A model generated the notes under the pieces. It was not told where the DNA came from. It saw only the letters and a program-made list of their open reading frames with translations, and did no database searches. DNA of 64,000 nucleotides from the NCBI RefSeq assembly GCF_030812775.1, contig NZ_JAUSTI010000006.1, positions 299,090 through 363,089 of the forward strand, given 5' to 3'. Position 1 is the first letter of the stretch, and each line of letters begins with the position of its first letter. Below are positions 1 through 8,172 of this stretch, piece by piece. The position numbers were made by a program, and so were the translations under genes. The stretch is from Paenibacillus tundrae (GTDB lineage: Bacteria > Bacillota > Bacilli > Paenibacillales > Paenibacillaceae).

Positions 1-2
1 AG

Positions 3-344
3 GTGCGTTATACCGAACAGAATGGCGTGCAGATTCTCGTCAGTGTTACCCCACTCATAGAATCGGGAGAGATGACGTATCATCGAATGGAACTGAATTT
101 CTCTAATGTGGCTGAGCTTCGGTGTATCACCCTTAATTTCTATGAGGCTAACTACGATGCATACCAGTTGCTTGGGACTAATCCCGATACAGGTATATAC
201 GAGGTTCACTCTTCGGAGTGGCTTACACAAGGACAGCGGAAATATGATCCAAGGAAACGGCTGCAGCTAAAACATTATATTGTGGTCGGTTATGACAGCT
301 ATGCGGAGCTGCTGGCTTCGGCGTACGATGTTGATATTCAGTGA
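3..344 (+). CDS. Hypothetical protein, probably 5'-truncated by the window edge
   Basis: The open frame runs from the window edge to a TGA at 342-344. The first in-frame start visible is a GTG at position 3, with no room to see a ribosome binding site, so the real start may lie upstream. At least 113 residues are visible. The protein is soluble, slightly acidic and rich in aromatic residues, with no signal peptide or membrane segment in the visible part. I do not recognise a family. The 231 bp that follow, up to the convergent response-regulator gene, contain a C-run (about 469-476) and no further gene or clear terminator. Confidence 0.5.
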   Translation: MRYTEQNGVQILVSVTPLIESGEMTYHRMELNFSNVAELRCITLNFYEANYDAYQLLGTNPDTGIYEVHSSEWLTQGQRKYDPRKRLQLKHYIVVGYDSYAELLASAYDVDIQ

Positions 345-575
345 GTATGTTTAGTAACAGAAGATATGTATGTAAGCCTGCGATTGCTCACTAAACGCGA
401 TCCCAATGCTTGAAAATGTGCGCTGTTCCTCATGAAAGATCGTGAAACTAGGAGACATCTGTTCCCAACCCCCCCCAACCGTCCTTCAGAGTCAAAATGG
501 TTTCATTTGGATCACTTACCATATATCCGATTGCACTTTTTGGATATGCCGTAGGGTGTGTTCCCGCAGAGTTAC

Positions 576-1304
576 TCAATCTTGTTTAAAAGTTGATCGT
601 ATTTGAAATTTATAACCGATGCCTCTCACCGTTGTAATGTAGCGATGGGAACCTGAGTGTTCTTCAATTTTGCGTCTCAAATTATGAATATGTACCATGA
701 CCGTTCGGACATCACTCCAGCTATCGACCCCCCAGATGCGATCAAAGAGATGCTCTGCACTAAACACATGCCCAGGACGCGTTGCCATATGAAAGAGAAG
801 ATGTAGTTCCTTGACAGGTAAACTAATTTCTTCGCCATTCACCTTGACTTCGAAGCGGTCAAAGTTCAGATCCAGCCACCCATCACGATAGACAGTTGCT
901 GTAGAAGATAGAGTTATCCCCGTTTCAATTGTAGCACGCCTTAGATGTGATTTGACTCTAGCGACCATGATATCAGGATCAAATGGCTTAGTTATATAAT
1001 CTTCTGCCAGTTCCAGACCATCGATAATGTCCTCGGTTTCTTTAAGACTACTAAGGAAGATGGTTGGAAGGTCTTTCTGTAATTTGATGTTTTGGATCCA
1101 TGTTTTCCCGTTTCCGTCAGGAAGCATAATGTCACATAAAATCAGATCAGGATGCTTTTGCTCAAGCAGGGCGGAGGCATCCTTTAGATTGTACGCTATA
1201 TATGTTTGGTAATCTTGATTGCGCAAGTAAATATCAATCAAATCCGCGATGTCCATATCATCTTCCACAATAAGAATGCTTTTTCTTTTATTTGTGAAAT
1301 TCAT
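576..1304 (-). CDS. OmpR/PhoB-family response regulator
   Basis: A 242-residue two-component response regulator. The N-terminal receiver domain (about residues 8-122) has the acidic pocket E14-D15-D16, the phospho-acceptor Asp58 in a LILCDIMLPDG context, and the KPF motif near residue 108. The usual GADDY is LAEDY here, a mild variation. The C-terminal winged helix (about 140-238) ends with the typical VRGIGYKF hairpin, which places it in the OmpR/PhoB class. It overlaps the upstream histidine kinase gene by 17 bp on the same strand, so the two are translationally coupled and form a cognate pair. A likely target is the 11-bp-spaced direct repeat at 3553-3572 in front of the divergent GNAT-like operon. 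Confidence 0.93.
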   Translation of the reverse strand: MNFTNKRKSILIVEDDMDIADLIDIYLRNQDYQTYIAYNLKDASALLEQKHPDLILCDIMLPDGNGKTWIQNIKLQKDLPTIFLSSLKETEDIIDGLELAEDYITKPFDPDIMVARVKSHLRRATIETGITLSSTATVYRDGWLDLNFDRFEVKVNGEEISLPVKELHLLFHMATRPGHVFSAEHLFDRIWGVDSWSDVRTVMVHIHNLRRKIEEHSGSHRYITTVRGIGYKFQIRSTFKQD

Positions 1305-3465
1305 CTTTAGTTAAACTTCCTTTCCAAGCCGGGAGCTGGAAATAAAATTCACTGCCAGAGCCGAGCTCACTCTTTACCCCAATCTCTCCGTTATGATAGT
1401 ACATAATCTCTTTGCAGATAGCGAGACCCAGTCCCGAACCATTGTGATCTGATTCAGACTTTTGTTGAGCCTGTCCGAAGCGTTCGAAAATTCGTTCATG
1501 CCATTCAGGTGGTATACCAGTGCCTGTATCTTTAACACAGAACCAAGCTGTGTAGCCTGTTTCCGTTTGTGGTGTTTGCAAAATACGAAGCTGCAGGCGA
1601 ATTGTCCCTGATGGAGGGGTGAACCGTAATGCATTGGAAATGAGATTCGATAATACCTGTTCAATACGGATCGGATCAATCCGTGCAATCCACAGGTCGT
1701 CTTCGGGTTCATCTGGAACTTGAAGGTCATACTGAATGTTTTGTCGCTCGACTTCCCATTCATATTTGTGGAATAATTCTTCTAAGAATGGAAGTAAACG
1801 AATATCCTCCATATGAAATTTGATCTGGTTAGTCTCCAGCTTGGTGAGCTCTATAAGATCAATAATCATTCGTTCCAGGAGTAGAGATCGCGTATAGATT
1901 CGATTGATATATTTCGGTGCTTCCGCAGTGATGATTCCATCTCGCAACGCTTTGGCAAATCCCTTAATCGATGTAATAGGTGTACTTAATTCGTGTGAAA
2001 TGTTTGATAAAAGTCGCACACGAAATAATTCGAAGTCAGCCATTTTCTGATTCGCTTGCAGAAGTTCGGCATTACTTTGTCTCAGGGAAAGTGTTCGTTC
2101 TTCTACAATTCGTTCCAGATGTTGATTTGTAAGTTGAAGCGTTAGGGAAAGCTCTTCCTTCTCTTGTAAAGCTCTAGAGAATCGTGAAGTCAGATTATAG
2201 GCTTGCGTTAACAAAAAGATAAGAAGTCCAATAGAGAGCATGTCGTCGGTGGGCAAATGCGCCGTATAAAAGAGCATATCATTTAAAGCAAATGTCATGA
2301 AGAAAAGAAAACCAACCATACTGATCAGCGATCCTTTTCTCCGTTTAAACGCTGATCGGATATAAATGGTTAACGTGTAGATTAGCGATGGAAACAGAAC
2401 GCCCCAAGTAAAAGGTGTCAAATAATAGGTATATATACGTGCAGGCGTCACGATAAACAAGAGGATGAAAGCAATCAAAACAACTCCGATACACTTCGCT
2501 ACACGAGGTAGGGACTCTTTCGGATACTCTCTGTTAATGAACAAAATCAATAGCCAAGCTGTTGTGGCTACAGATATGTATTCAAATTTCACTGCCCATT
2601 CCCAGGGCAAGTTAGGCAGCAAGTAAAGGGCAGTCGATTCACCAAGCACAACGGTACGAACTCCAACAGAGAGACAGAGAAGGCTGTATAGAAGAGCGGA
2701 TCGTTCTTTTCTACGATTGATATAAACCAGACCATAGTAAAATGCCATGACCAGAAAAATGCCAACAATACACGACTGTGCTGAGACACGTAAAATACGA
2801 ATCCAAGAAATATCTTCTGCTGTTCCAATCTCCAAGGGTTGCCATATTCCGGCATTACGCTGCGAAAAGTTAGAAACCTGAATGATAATCTCATTCCAAT
2901 CAGCTTGTGCTTCAAAATAGATCACTTTGGGGTAGCTTTTGGCTTCCTCGTTTGAAGGTGAGCTTCCTACAATGCCATTGCCTCCTTTAAACTGACCGTT
3001 TATCCAGAGTTGATAGGCCGATGCAATACTTTTGGGATATATAGCAAGTGTTTGTTTTGTTTCATTCATCGCGTTAGGAAGGAGTAAGCGGATTCTATAG
3101 GTTGCATAACCCTCGTTGTGAAGGCTTTGTTCGTTACTCAGACGATATGATGTCCAGGCCCCAGGCACTTGTTCAAAGGAAGGCGCAGGTTTAGCTGTAT
3201 CAAGAAAATCGTTCGGATCTAGCAGCTGATTCCAATAGAATTCCCATCCACCTTGAAGAGGTATAGTTGGGATATCCTCGCTAGACCAGTGGGTTAAATC
3301 AAGAACCCCATCCGTTGAGACTGGGATAGACGTTGATGACGATGCACCGCGAGAGGGTTTTATATATAGGGTGAATATTAATATAAGGATTGTAAGGAAA
3401 ATAAGACTAGTAAGAAACAATGGTCTTTTTGTGATCGAATCACGACCTCGTTTCATCCATTTCAT
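1288..3465 (-). CDS. Membrane sensor histidine kinase with 7TM-DISM-like input region
   Basis: A 725-residue sensor kinase. It has an N-terminal membrane segment (about 15-34), an extracellular beta-rich domain (about 45-215) resembling the jelly-roll sensor of 7TMR-DISM proteins, then about seven membrane helices (about 230-425). A coiled coil (about 430-480) leads into the HisKA domain with phospho-acceptor His491 (NISHELSTPI) and a HATPase domain with an N-box (NLISNALRF), G1 (DTGTGIP) and G2 (GSGLGLAI). All catalytic motifs are intact. The start is supported by GGAGG about 8 bp upstream. It is the first gene of a two-gene operon with the regulator at 576-1304. The ligand is unknown; the extracellular fold suggests a carbohydrate or cell-wall-derived small molecule, which is inference only. 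Confidence 0.92.
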   Translation of the reverse strand: MKWMKRGRDSITKRPLFLTSLIFLTILILIFTLYIKPSRGASSSTSIPVSTDGVLDLTHWSSEDIPTIPLQGGWEFYWNQLLDPNDFLDTAKPAPSFEQVPGAWTSYRLSNEQSLHNEGYATYRIRLLLPNAMNETKQTLAIYPKSIASAYQLWINGQFKGGNGIVGSSPSNEEAKSYPKVIYFEAQADWNEIIIQVSNFSQRNAGIWQPLEIGTAEDISWIRILRVSAQSCIVGIFLVMAFYYGLVYINRRKERSALLYSLLCLSVGVRTVVLGESTALYLLPNLPWEWAVKFEYISVATTAWLLILFINREYPKESLPRVAKCIGVVLIAFILLFIVTPARIYTYYLTPFTWGVLFPSLIYTLTIYIRSAFKRRKGSLISMVGFLFFMTFALNDMLFYTAHLPTDDMLSIGLLIFLLTQAYNLTSRFSRALQEKEELSLTLQLTNQHLERIVEERTLSLRQSNAELLQANQKMADFELFRVRLLSNISHELSTPITSIKGFAKALRDGIITAEAPKYINRIYTRSLLLERMIIDLIELTKLETNQIKFHMEDIRLLPFLEELFHKYEWEVERQNIQYDLQVPDEPEDDLWIARIDPIRIEQVLSNLISNALRFTPPSGTIRLQLRILQTPQTETGYTAWFCVKDTGTGIPPEWHERIFERFGQAQQKSESDHNGSGLGLAICKEIMYYHNGEIGVKSELGSGSEFYFQLPAWKGSLTKDEFHK

Positions 3466-3552
3466 TTCGGTAACCTCCGGTGGGATTAATTCTTATATAT
3501 TATAGTGCGATCTTTCATGTAGAGAAAAGAAGATTTTTGGCGAAATAGAATG

Positions 3553-3587
3553 AACTTAAACAAAACTTAAACTTACCTGAGTAGAAT
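3553..3587 (+). promoter_or_regulatory. Probable OmpR/PhoB-type operator overlapping the GNAT operon promoter
   Basis: The 9-mer aacttaaac occurs at 3553-3561 and again at 3564-3572, exactly 11 bp apart, which is the classic half-site spacing for OmpR/PhoB-family regulators. A TAGAAT (-10-like) lies at 3582-3587, 10 bp after the repeats, and there is no good -35. The repeats thus occupy the -35 position, as in activator-dependent Pho-box promoters. The site lies between the divergent histidine kinase gene and the GNAT-like genes. Regulation by the neighbouring response regulator is inference. Confidence 0.55.
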
Positions 3588-3640
3588 AGACTACATCAGC
3601 CCATAGGGAGAAAGACCCGGTACAGAAAGGAAACATGGTT

Positions 3641-4201
3641 ATGAGTGGTTACTTCTCGGTATGTTCCACCTATATGTATCAGCACCGATATATGGATTTT
3701 TTATTAGCGAACTATAAGGAATTAAATATGCCCTATCCCTTTCCGGTTACACTCAGCTACATATCGAGTCCTCTGTTAATTCATGGCGGAGCAATCTTAT
3801 ACTTTGATGATGAAGATGAGCCAGCCGGAGCATTAGGCTATATATACGGTACTGGGGAGAACGATTATGAGGATCGACATGTAATCCAGATTCAAGTCGC
3901 GTTTTTAACGGAGCAAAATCGTGGAAGTAGATTATTTTTGGAGGGTTTGTGCTTTCTAATTCAGCATCTAGCTGAGCAAGCAGACGCTGAGCTACCACAG
4001 GAGATACACTTTTGGACGGCAAAGGATGTAAGAAAACATCGGTTGTTTTCCAAGTTTGCGAAACAAAGCGAGAACGTTGAAGGCGAGTATGGGGGGATGA
4101 GTGGTTATAAGGTCTCCTTAGCTCATCTGCGTACTTATATAACTTCTTTAAGCCGAGACAGAAGAGTTCGGGTGTGTGACCCGGAAGGGGGCACTTCATA
4201 A
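3641..4201 (+). CDS. GNAT-like acyltransferase-fold protein, first of a pair
   Basis: An 186-residue soluble protein with no close family name that I recognise. It looks like a divergent member of the GCN5-related N-acyltransferase fold: a central strand followed by QVAFLTEQNRGSRLFLEG resembles motif A (the acyl-CoA pyrophosphate loop), although the canonical RxxGxG/A is degenerate. KHRLFSKFAK near residue 150 resembles the C-terminal xLYxKxGF motif. The start at 3641 is preferred over ATG 3635 because AAAGGA then has a normal 8-9 bp spacing. The stop overlaps the next start (TAATG), and that product is a paralogue. The pair lies between a possible response-regulator operator and a tiny peptide gene. 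Confidence 0.6.
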   Translation: MSGYFSVCSTYMYQHRYMDFLLANYKELNMPYPFPVTLSYISSPLLIHGGAILYFDDEDEPAGALGYIYGTGENDYEDRHVIQIQVAFLTEQNRGSRLFLEGLCFLIQHLAEQADAELPQEIHFWTAKDVRKHRLFSKFAKQSENVEGEYGGMSGYKVSLAHLRTYITSLSRDRRVRVCDPEGGTS

Positions 4202-4698
4202 TGCTCTATGCCAAACCTCATAGCGTATTACAGGATTCGGATTATGCGCGATTTACTCGTTTTTATTTAGCTAATAGTGAGGAATTCGACCAGCAATACA
4301 TGTTACATGACGCATTAATACATCTAATCAGCACGTTGCCGGAGACGCATTTATTGTTGCTTGATGATGAACAGGGTCAGTTGGGTGGGTACGGACAATA
4401 CCGTTACACGGAAGACCGCAAGAAGGTGTTTATTGATTCAGTAATCCTCGAGAAATCACACCGTAGCAGCAGGGTGTTTTTTGCAGGCTTTCGAGATTTG
4501 GTTCTACATCTCTGCCAGGAGAATCCTGAGATTCAAGCTTTGCAATTCCACGCTGTAGCCAACAATCGCTATGTTAATAGACTTTATAGCAAATTTGCCA
4601 AACATACGGATACACAGGTTCGAGAAGGAAGGACAGAACATGTCTACACTGCTGAGCTGGATGAATTGCTTGACTATTTAAAAATAAAAACAAGTTGA
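4201..4698 (+). CDS. GNAT-like acyltransferase-fold protein, second of a pair
   Basis: A 165-residue paralogue of the preceding gene and translationally coupled to it by a 1-nt overlap. Shared features are a DDEQGQLGGYGQYRY strand pair, the degenerate motif A region SVILEKSHRSSRVFFAGF, and NRYVNRLYSKFAK near residue 128, which corresponds to the NxxAxxLYxKxGF end of GNAT domains. It lacks the 24-residue C-terminal tail of its partner. Two tandem, divergent GNAT-like proteins could form a heterodimer acting on a common substrate. The most immediate candidate is the 37-residue peptide encoded 47 bp downstream, which is inference. Alternatively both act on a small metabolite under control of the divergent two-component system. 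Confidence 0.6.
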   Translation: MLYAKPHSVLQDSDYARFTRFYLANSEEFDQQYMLHDALIHLISTLPETHLLLLDDEQGQLGGYGQYRYTEDRKKVFIDSVILEKSHRSSRVFFAGFRDLVLHLCQENPEIQALQFHAVANNRYVNRLYSKFAKHTDTQVREGRTEHVYTAELDELLDYLKIKTS

Positions 4699-4745
4699 CC
4701 TTGTTGGAGTTTATGAACATTGGACTTGAGAGGAGGTGAATATTC

Positions 4746-4859
4746 ATGGTTCCTATGCCACCAAGCATCAAAGATATCCAGAAAGGGGGTCGCATTTCTA
4801 GAATGGAGACTCTTCTTAAACTGAATGAGCAACTTCGAGTAACTTCGGCTGCGAAGTAA
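4746..4859 (+). CDS. 37-residue peptide of unknown function
   Basis: A very short gene with one of the best ribosome binding sites in the window: GAGGAGGTGA ends about 7 bp before the ATG. It encodes 37 residues starting MVPMPPSIKDIQ and ending LRVTSAAK, is basic and amphipathic, and has no Cys and no obvious signal peptide. A small hairpin (about 4879-4906) and a strong terminator follow. It sits directly after two paralogous GNAT-like genes, so it could be a small regulatory peptide, a modified peptide or an export-type signal. No family is recognised. Existence is judged from the ribosome binding site and the compact gene-terminator layout. Confidence 0.55.
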   Translation: MVPMPPSIKDIQKGGRISRMETLLKLNEQLRVTSAAK

Positions 4860-4916
4860 TACAGTTATGCTGCAATAATTCTGTTTCCTGCTGAGGAATA
4901 GCAGAAAAATGAAAGA

Positions 4917-4966
4917 GGAAGTAAGCAGATCACAGATAAGTGACCTGCTTACTTCCTTCTTTTTTT
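4917..4966. terminator. Strong bidirectional Rho-independent terminator
   Basis: The stem GGAAGTAAGCAG pairs with CTGCTTACTTCC (inner TCAC/GTGA also pairs) and is followed by TTCTTTTTTT on the plus strand. It ends the GNAT-peptide operon and can also serve the convergent exported-protein gene ending at 5045. Confidence 0.9.
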
Positions 4967-5044
4967 CTATACAATGGACTAAACTCTAAAGTTTAGTTGC
5001 ATAGACCGTTTTCGTACTTAGTTGCACAGAATCTCTCTTCAACG

Positions 5045-7048
5045 TTATCGTGAAATATAATAAGCACCGTTCAAATTCGTGTTACTTTCGAATACTAGCA
5101 CGTTACCTTCCACCTCGTACCAGCGTACCATTTGTCCTCCGGTCTTGGTTGCATTCGGCGTTCCATAGACGGCAATGACATGTTTCAGTTTATTGATATC
5201 GAAAATAATATTTCGCAACGTACGGCCACCCGCATTGTGAATAGAAGCTACATTTACGAGTAAGCCATCCTTGAAGATGAGATTAGTTCCATCATAATAA
5301 TACCTGTTGGCTTCCGACAACGGCCTTGCGGCAGGTTTACCATTTTCCATTGAATAATAATTCCCTGAATCATTTTCGATGGCCTCATACAGATCAGGGC
5401 GAGCGATCACATCTGCTTCTTTCAGATCTTTGGAGAAAACATGGAGCACTTTGTATTCGTAGCCTTTACCTAAAAGGGAATTCAAGAAACCTCCAGCCAT
5501 GCCCAATTTTTCGTTCAGTGTCTCCAACGGTACGAAGGTCTGCCCAGCCCAGGTTAATACCGTTTTATCGGTTTTGGAGACGGTCATTTTGTAATTACCA
5601 CGATTGATTATCAATCCACTTGCGGTTTTGGACACTGTAGCATCCGCTGCCTTTGCAAAATCATTCACTTCTACGTACCATCGGTTGTTCTTCGTCAGGA
5701 AGGGGCCTTGGCCGGCATAACGCATCGGTTTGCCGTTTACGAGCAATTGTGGTGGAGCCTGCATGGAAATCAGCTTCGATTGGTCGCCCGTGTACCCACC
5801 TGTATCCGCTTGTACCAATTGAGAATTTTCCATGTTACGGGTAACAATTCCTGTTGGCACATGCAGGTAGTAATCTTTCTTTTCGGCTTGGAATAAAAGC
5901 ATTGAATCGCCAACTTCCCTATATACTGCAAAGCCGGTATCCGGAATTTCGGATACAACTTTTGCTGTTTTGGTATCGATGATTCTTAACGTTTTTTCTT
6001 TGGCTGTTTGCTGATGAATCAGAACGTAACGTTCGTACTTAGAGAATCGTATGGAACTTGAAGCATCTACGCGAGATAATGGCTTGATTGCTGCACTTGC
6101 AGAAGTTCGATAACCTACCATGGTATTTTCGCTTTTTGGATTTTTATAGGATACATAAGTTATTGAACCAATTTTATTTTCATAAAAAACATTTTTTGGT
6201 AGTGCGGCGGGAATCTTGCTTTTTGTTCGGGTTCCGTCTGAGTTCAAAATGAATGTTTCTACCGAGAAATTATTATTTCCATATGTATTATAATTGCCGA
6301 TTTTGGCGAGAACTTTTGGATCATTAGATATTTTTGTGTACTCGGTGTACCTTAAGGTTTGGCCGATTTCCTGTGGATATTCAGCAATACGCGCTAGCAG
6401 TTTGTTACTGAGCAGTGAATAGATTCGGGTATTTCGTTCTTCATAGTTTATTTTTCCGTTATCTTCCTGCAAGGTATAGCCTCCAAAGTCATAATACATT
6501 CGGAACGGAGGCCGGCTTTCCCCGAACGTTTGTACTTGATTCAACACGCTTAGAAGATTGCGTTCGAGATCATATTTATAGATAACATGATTGCTTACTG
6601 ACTTCTTTTCACCTTTTGCATCTGGTTGTTTGTCTGTCGTTGAATCACAATAGATCGTAAAAGCTAGCGGACCTTTCTCTGTATTCATCACATGTGTGCC
6701 AAAGCTCCAACCGCAGCCTGGATAAAATGTTTGCTTCAGCGCTGGGTCATCTTTTTTGCGAGCGCTCTCCGAATATTGAGCGTCTTTCGATACAGCTCGT
6801 GCCTGCTTTGGAAATTCGTGAAGTTCAGTCTCCACACGACCGTCATCAAAATAAAATTTCGTTACTCGAACCTGAGGTATAACTCTGGATGCTTCTTCCT
6901 CAAACTTGAATTCAAATTCGAATTCGGATTTAAACCGCTCTTGTGCTGCTTCTGCTTTTCCACCTGTGATTGTTAGCAACCCACTAAATAAAATCATAGC
7001 TGCTACAGTTAAAAACCATGTGGTAAAGCGCCTACTACTCTTTCTCAT
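5045..7048 (-). CDS. Large exported protein with copper-amine-oxidase-N-like segment
   Basis: A 667-residue protein with a Sec signal peptide (basic MRKSSRR, hydrophobic 10-28, likely cleavage after AEA near residue 35). The mature part starts with a Glu/Phe-rich low-complexity stretch (EFEFEFKFEEE). The middle is beta-rich and looks like a propeller or repeat scaffold (recurring YxxxxxT/R...L strands). About residues 430-540 hold a motif of the copper amine oxidase N-terminal type (FVPLETLNEKLG), a common cell-surface module in Paenibacillus. I do not recognise a specific function. AGGGAG lies 8 bp before the ATG. The gene is monocistronic, with the terminator at 4917-4966 downstream. Confidence 0.75.
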   Translation of the reverse strand: MRKSSRRFTTWFLTVAAMILFSGLLTITGGKAEAAQERFKSEFEFEFKFEEEASRVIPQVRVTKFYFDDGRVETELHEFPKQARAVSKDAQYSESARKKDDPALKQTFYPGCGWSFGTHVMNTEKGPLAFTIYCDSTTDKQPDAKGEKKSVSNHVIYKYDLERNLLSVLNQVQTFGESRPPFRMYYDFGGYTLQEDNGKINYEERNTRIYSLLSNKLLARIAEYPQEIGQTLRYTEYTKISNDPKVLAKIGNYNTYGNNNFSVETFILNSDGTRTKSKIPAALPKNVFYENKIGSITYVSYKNPKSENTMVGYRTSASAAIKPLSRVDASSSIRFSKYERYVLIHQQTAKEKTLRIIDTKTAKVVSEIPDTGFAVYREVGDSMLLFQAEKKDYYLHVPTGIVTRNMENSQLVQADTGGYTGDQSKLISMQAPPQLLVNGKPMRYAGQGPFLTKNNRWYVEVNDFAKAADATVSKTASGLIINRGNYKMTVSKTDKTVLTWAGQTFVPLETLNEKLGMAGGFLNSLLGKGYEYKVLHVFSKDLKEADVIARPDLYEAIENDSGNYYSMENGKPAARPLSEANRYYYDGTNLIFKDGLLVNVASIHNAGGRTLRNIIFDINKLKHVIAVYGTPNATKTGGQMVRWYEVEGNVLVFESNTNLNGAYYISR

Positions 7049-7457
7049 ACTGCATCTCCCTAAAATAGTATATTATTCTTTAACTTATTCATTATAAGAG
7101 AATTAGGGGATAATACCAATAAGAGAAGTTTAAGATTAAACAGCATAAAAAACTAAAACACAAACACGCAGTTTATTCCCTCAACGGTGTGTTACCATGA
7201 GAGTCGTTCGGTTGAGAAAACCTATTGGATTGCACATCATCTTGATTATTTGGATGTTTTTGATTATGAACGTTCAGAATATGGGCGCAAAGCGGTCATA
7301 GCTGAATCTGTACGACAGTCTCCACGTACACAGGCAGCCGTAGACTCCAAGAGAATATCAATGCCTGCACGCTCGAATAGGCTCAGGCACGGAAAGTGTA
7401 TTCTGCTTGGCTCTGGCTAGCTGACTTAACTCCTCGACTTATGCATCGAGCTTTCCT
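7049..7457. other. 409-bp intergenic region without a supported gene
   Basis: This lies between the starts/ends of two minus-strand genes. It holds the promoter region of the exported-protein gene (AT-rich, about 7060-7110). Two short plus-strand frames (7187-7420 and one of 34 codons from 7198) lack a ribosome binding site and overlap each other in different frames. I see no gene here. Confidence 0.5.
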
Positions 7458-8036
7458 TTAACGTATAATCCAATTGATATAGTCTTGTATCATTTCTTTA
7501 CTTCGTGTTCGATTTATCTTATCCGGTTCCAGATACAAATTGAGAGCCATTCCATTAATAAAGGCATACAGTTTTTCTTGTTCCTTCTCTTCATCGGTTG
7601 TGCTCAGAAGACCTTCATTCTTTAAGTATATAATGCAATTCTTGATTGCATTTTGGAGATCCTCATAATTGGCATCGAACCCTTTTTGTGTTTTTCCATA
7701 GGTTACAAATGCAAACCAAACCTCCATCTCCAATAATGTTTGTTCATCAGTCGGGACTAACTCAAGCAAGTATTCAACAATTCTTTCTTGAGGCGCAAGC
7801 TCTCTTCCATTCAGATTTCTTAGTCGAATAAGTACCTTTTCCTTAACTAACTCCATCGCAAACGCTAAAAGGCTCTCTTGTTTTGAAAAGTAATGTCTTA
7901 AAGCTCCTTGAGATAATCCGGCCTCCTTCGCAATCGTTCTTGACGTTGCATGATGAATGCCTTTCTCACTAATGATTTTCCAAGTTGCTTCAGCGATAAT
8001 ATTCTTCATTTTCTCATGATCTACGATTTTTGGCAT
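7458..8036 (-). CDS. TetR/AcrR-family transcriptional repressor
   Basis: A 192-residue regulator. The N-terminal helix-turn-helix is clear: ATSRTIAKEAGLSQGALRHYFSKQESLL (about residues 30-58, shown here by its ends) matches the TetR consensus, including the HYF of helix 3-4. The C-terminal ligand-binding half is all-alpha and of the BetI/TetR_C_6 type. The likely start is ATG at 8036; a GTG two codons upstream is possible, and neither has a good Shine-Dalgarno sequence, so the mRNA may be leaderless or nearly so. It is divergent from a CPBP protease gene, and two long repeats in the 136-bp gap are very likely its operators. It probably represses both itself and the protease. Confidence 0.9.
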   Translation of the reverse strand: MPKIVDHEKMKNIIAEATWKIISEKGIHHATSRTIAKEAGLSQGALRHYFSKQESLLAFAMELVKEKVLIRLRNLNGRELAPQERIVEYLLELVPTDEQTLLEMEVWFAFVTYGKTQKGFDANYEDLQNAIKNCIIYLKNEGLLSTTDEEKEQEKLYAFINGMALNLYLEPDKINRTRSKEMIQDYINWIIR

Positions 8037-8053
8037 ACACACAGAATATCATA

Positions 8054-8131
8054 TTATTTAACTCAACTGAAATGAATAGACGATTTAGATGGGATGTGCT
8101 AAAGTTTATTTAACTCAACTGAAATAAATAA
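8054..8131. promoter_or_regulatory. Two TetR operator copies
   Basis: Nearly identical elements of the form TTATTTAACTCAACTGAAAT begin at 8054 and 8106, 52 bp (about five helical turns) apart. Each is partly palindromic (TTATTT ... AAATAA), as expected for a TetR dimer. One lies against the TetR start and the other just before the CPBP gene, covering both divergent promoters. Confidence 0.75.
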
Positions 8132-8172
8132 AGAGGGGAATGCGGCATGAAATTCAAAGGAGTCCAAGTAGA

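Noticed and set aside
7187..7420. 77-codon plus-strand frame, and an overlapping 34-codon frame from 7198
   Set aside because: No ribosome binding site, composition unlike coding DNA nearby, and the two frames compete for the same DNA.
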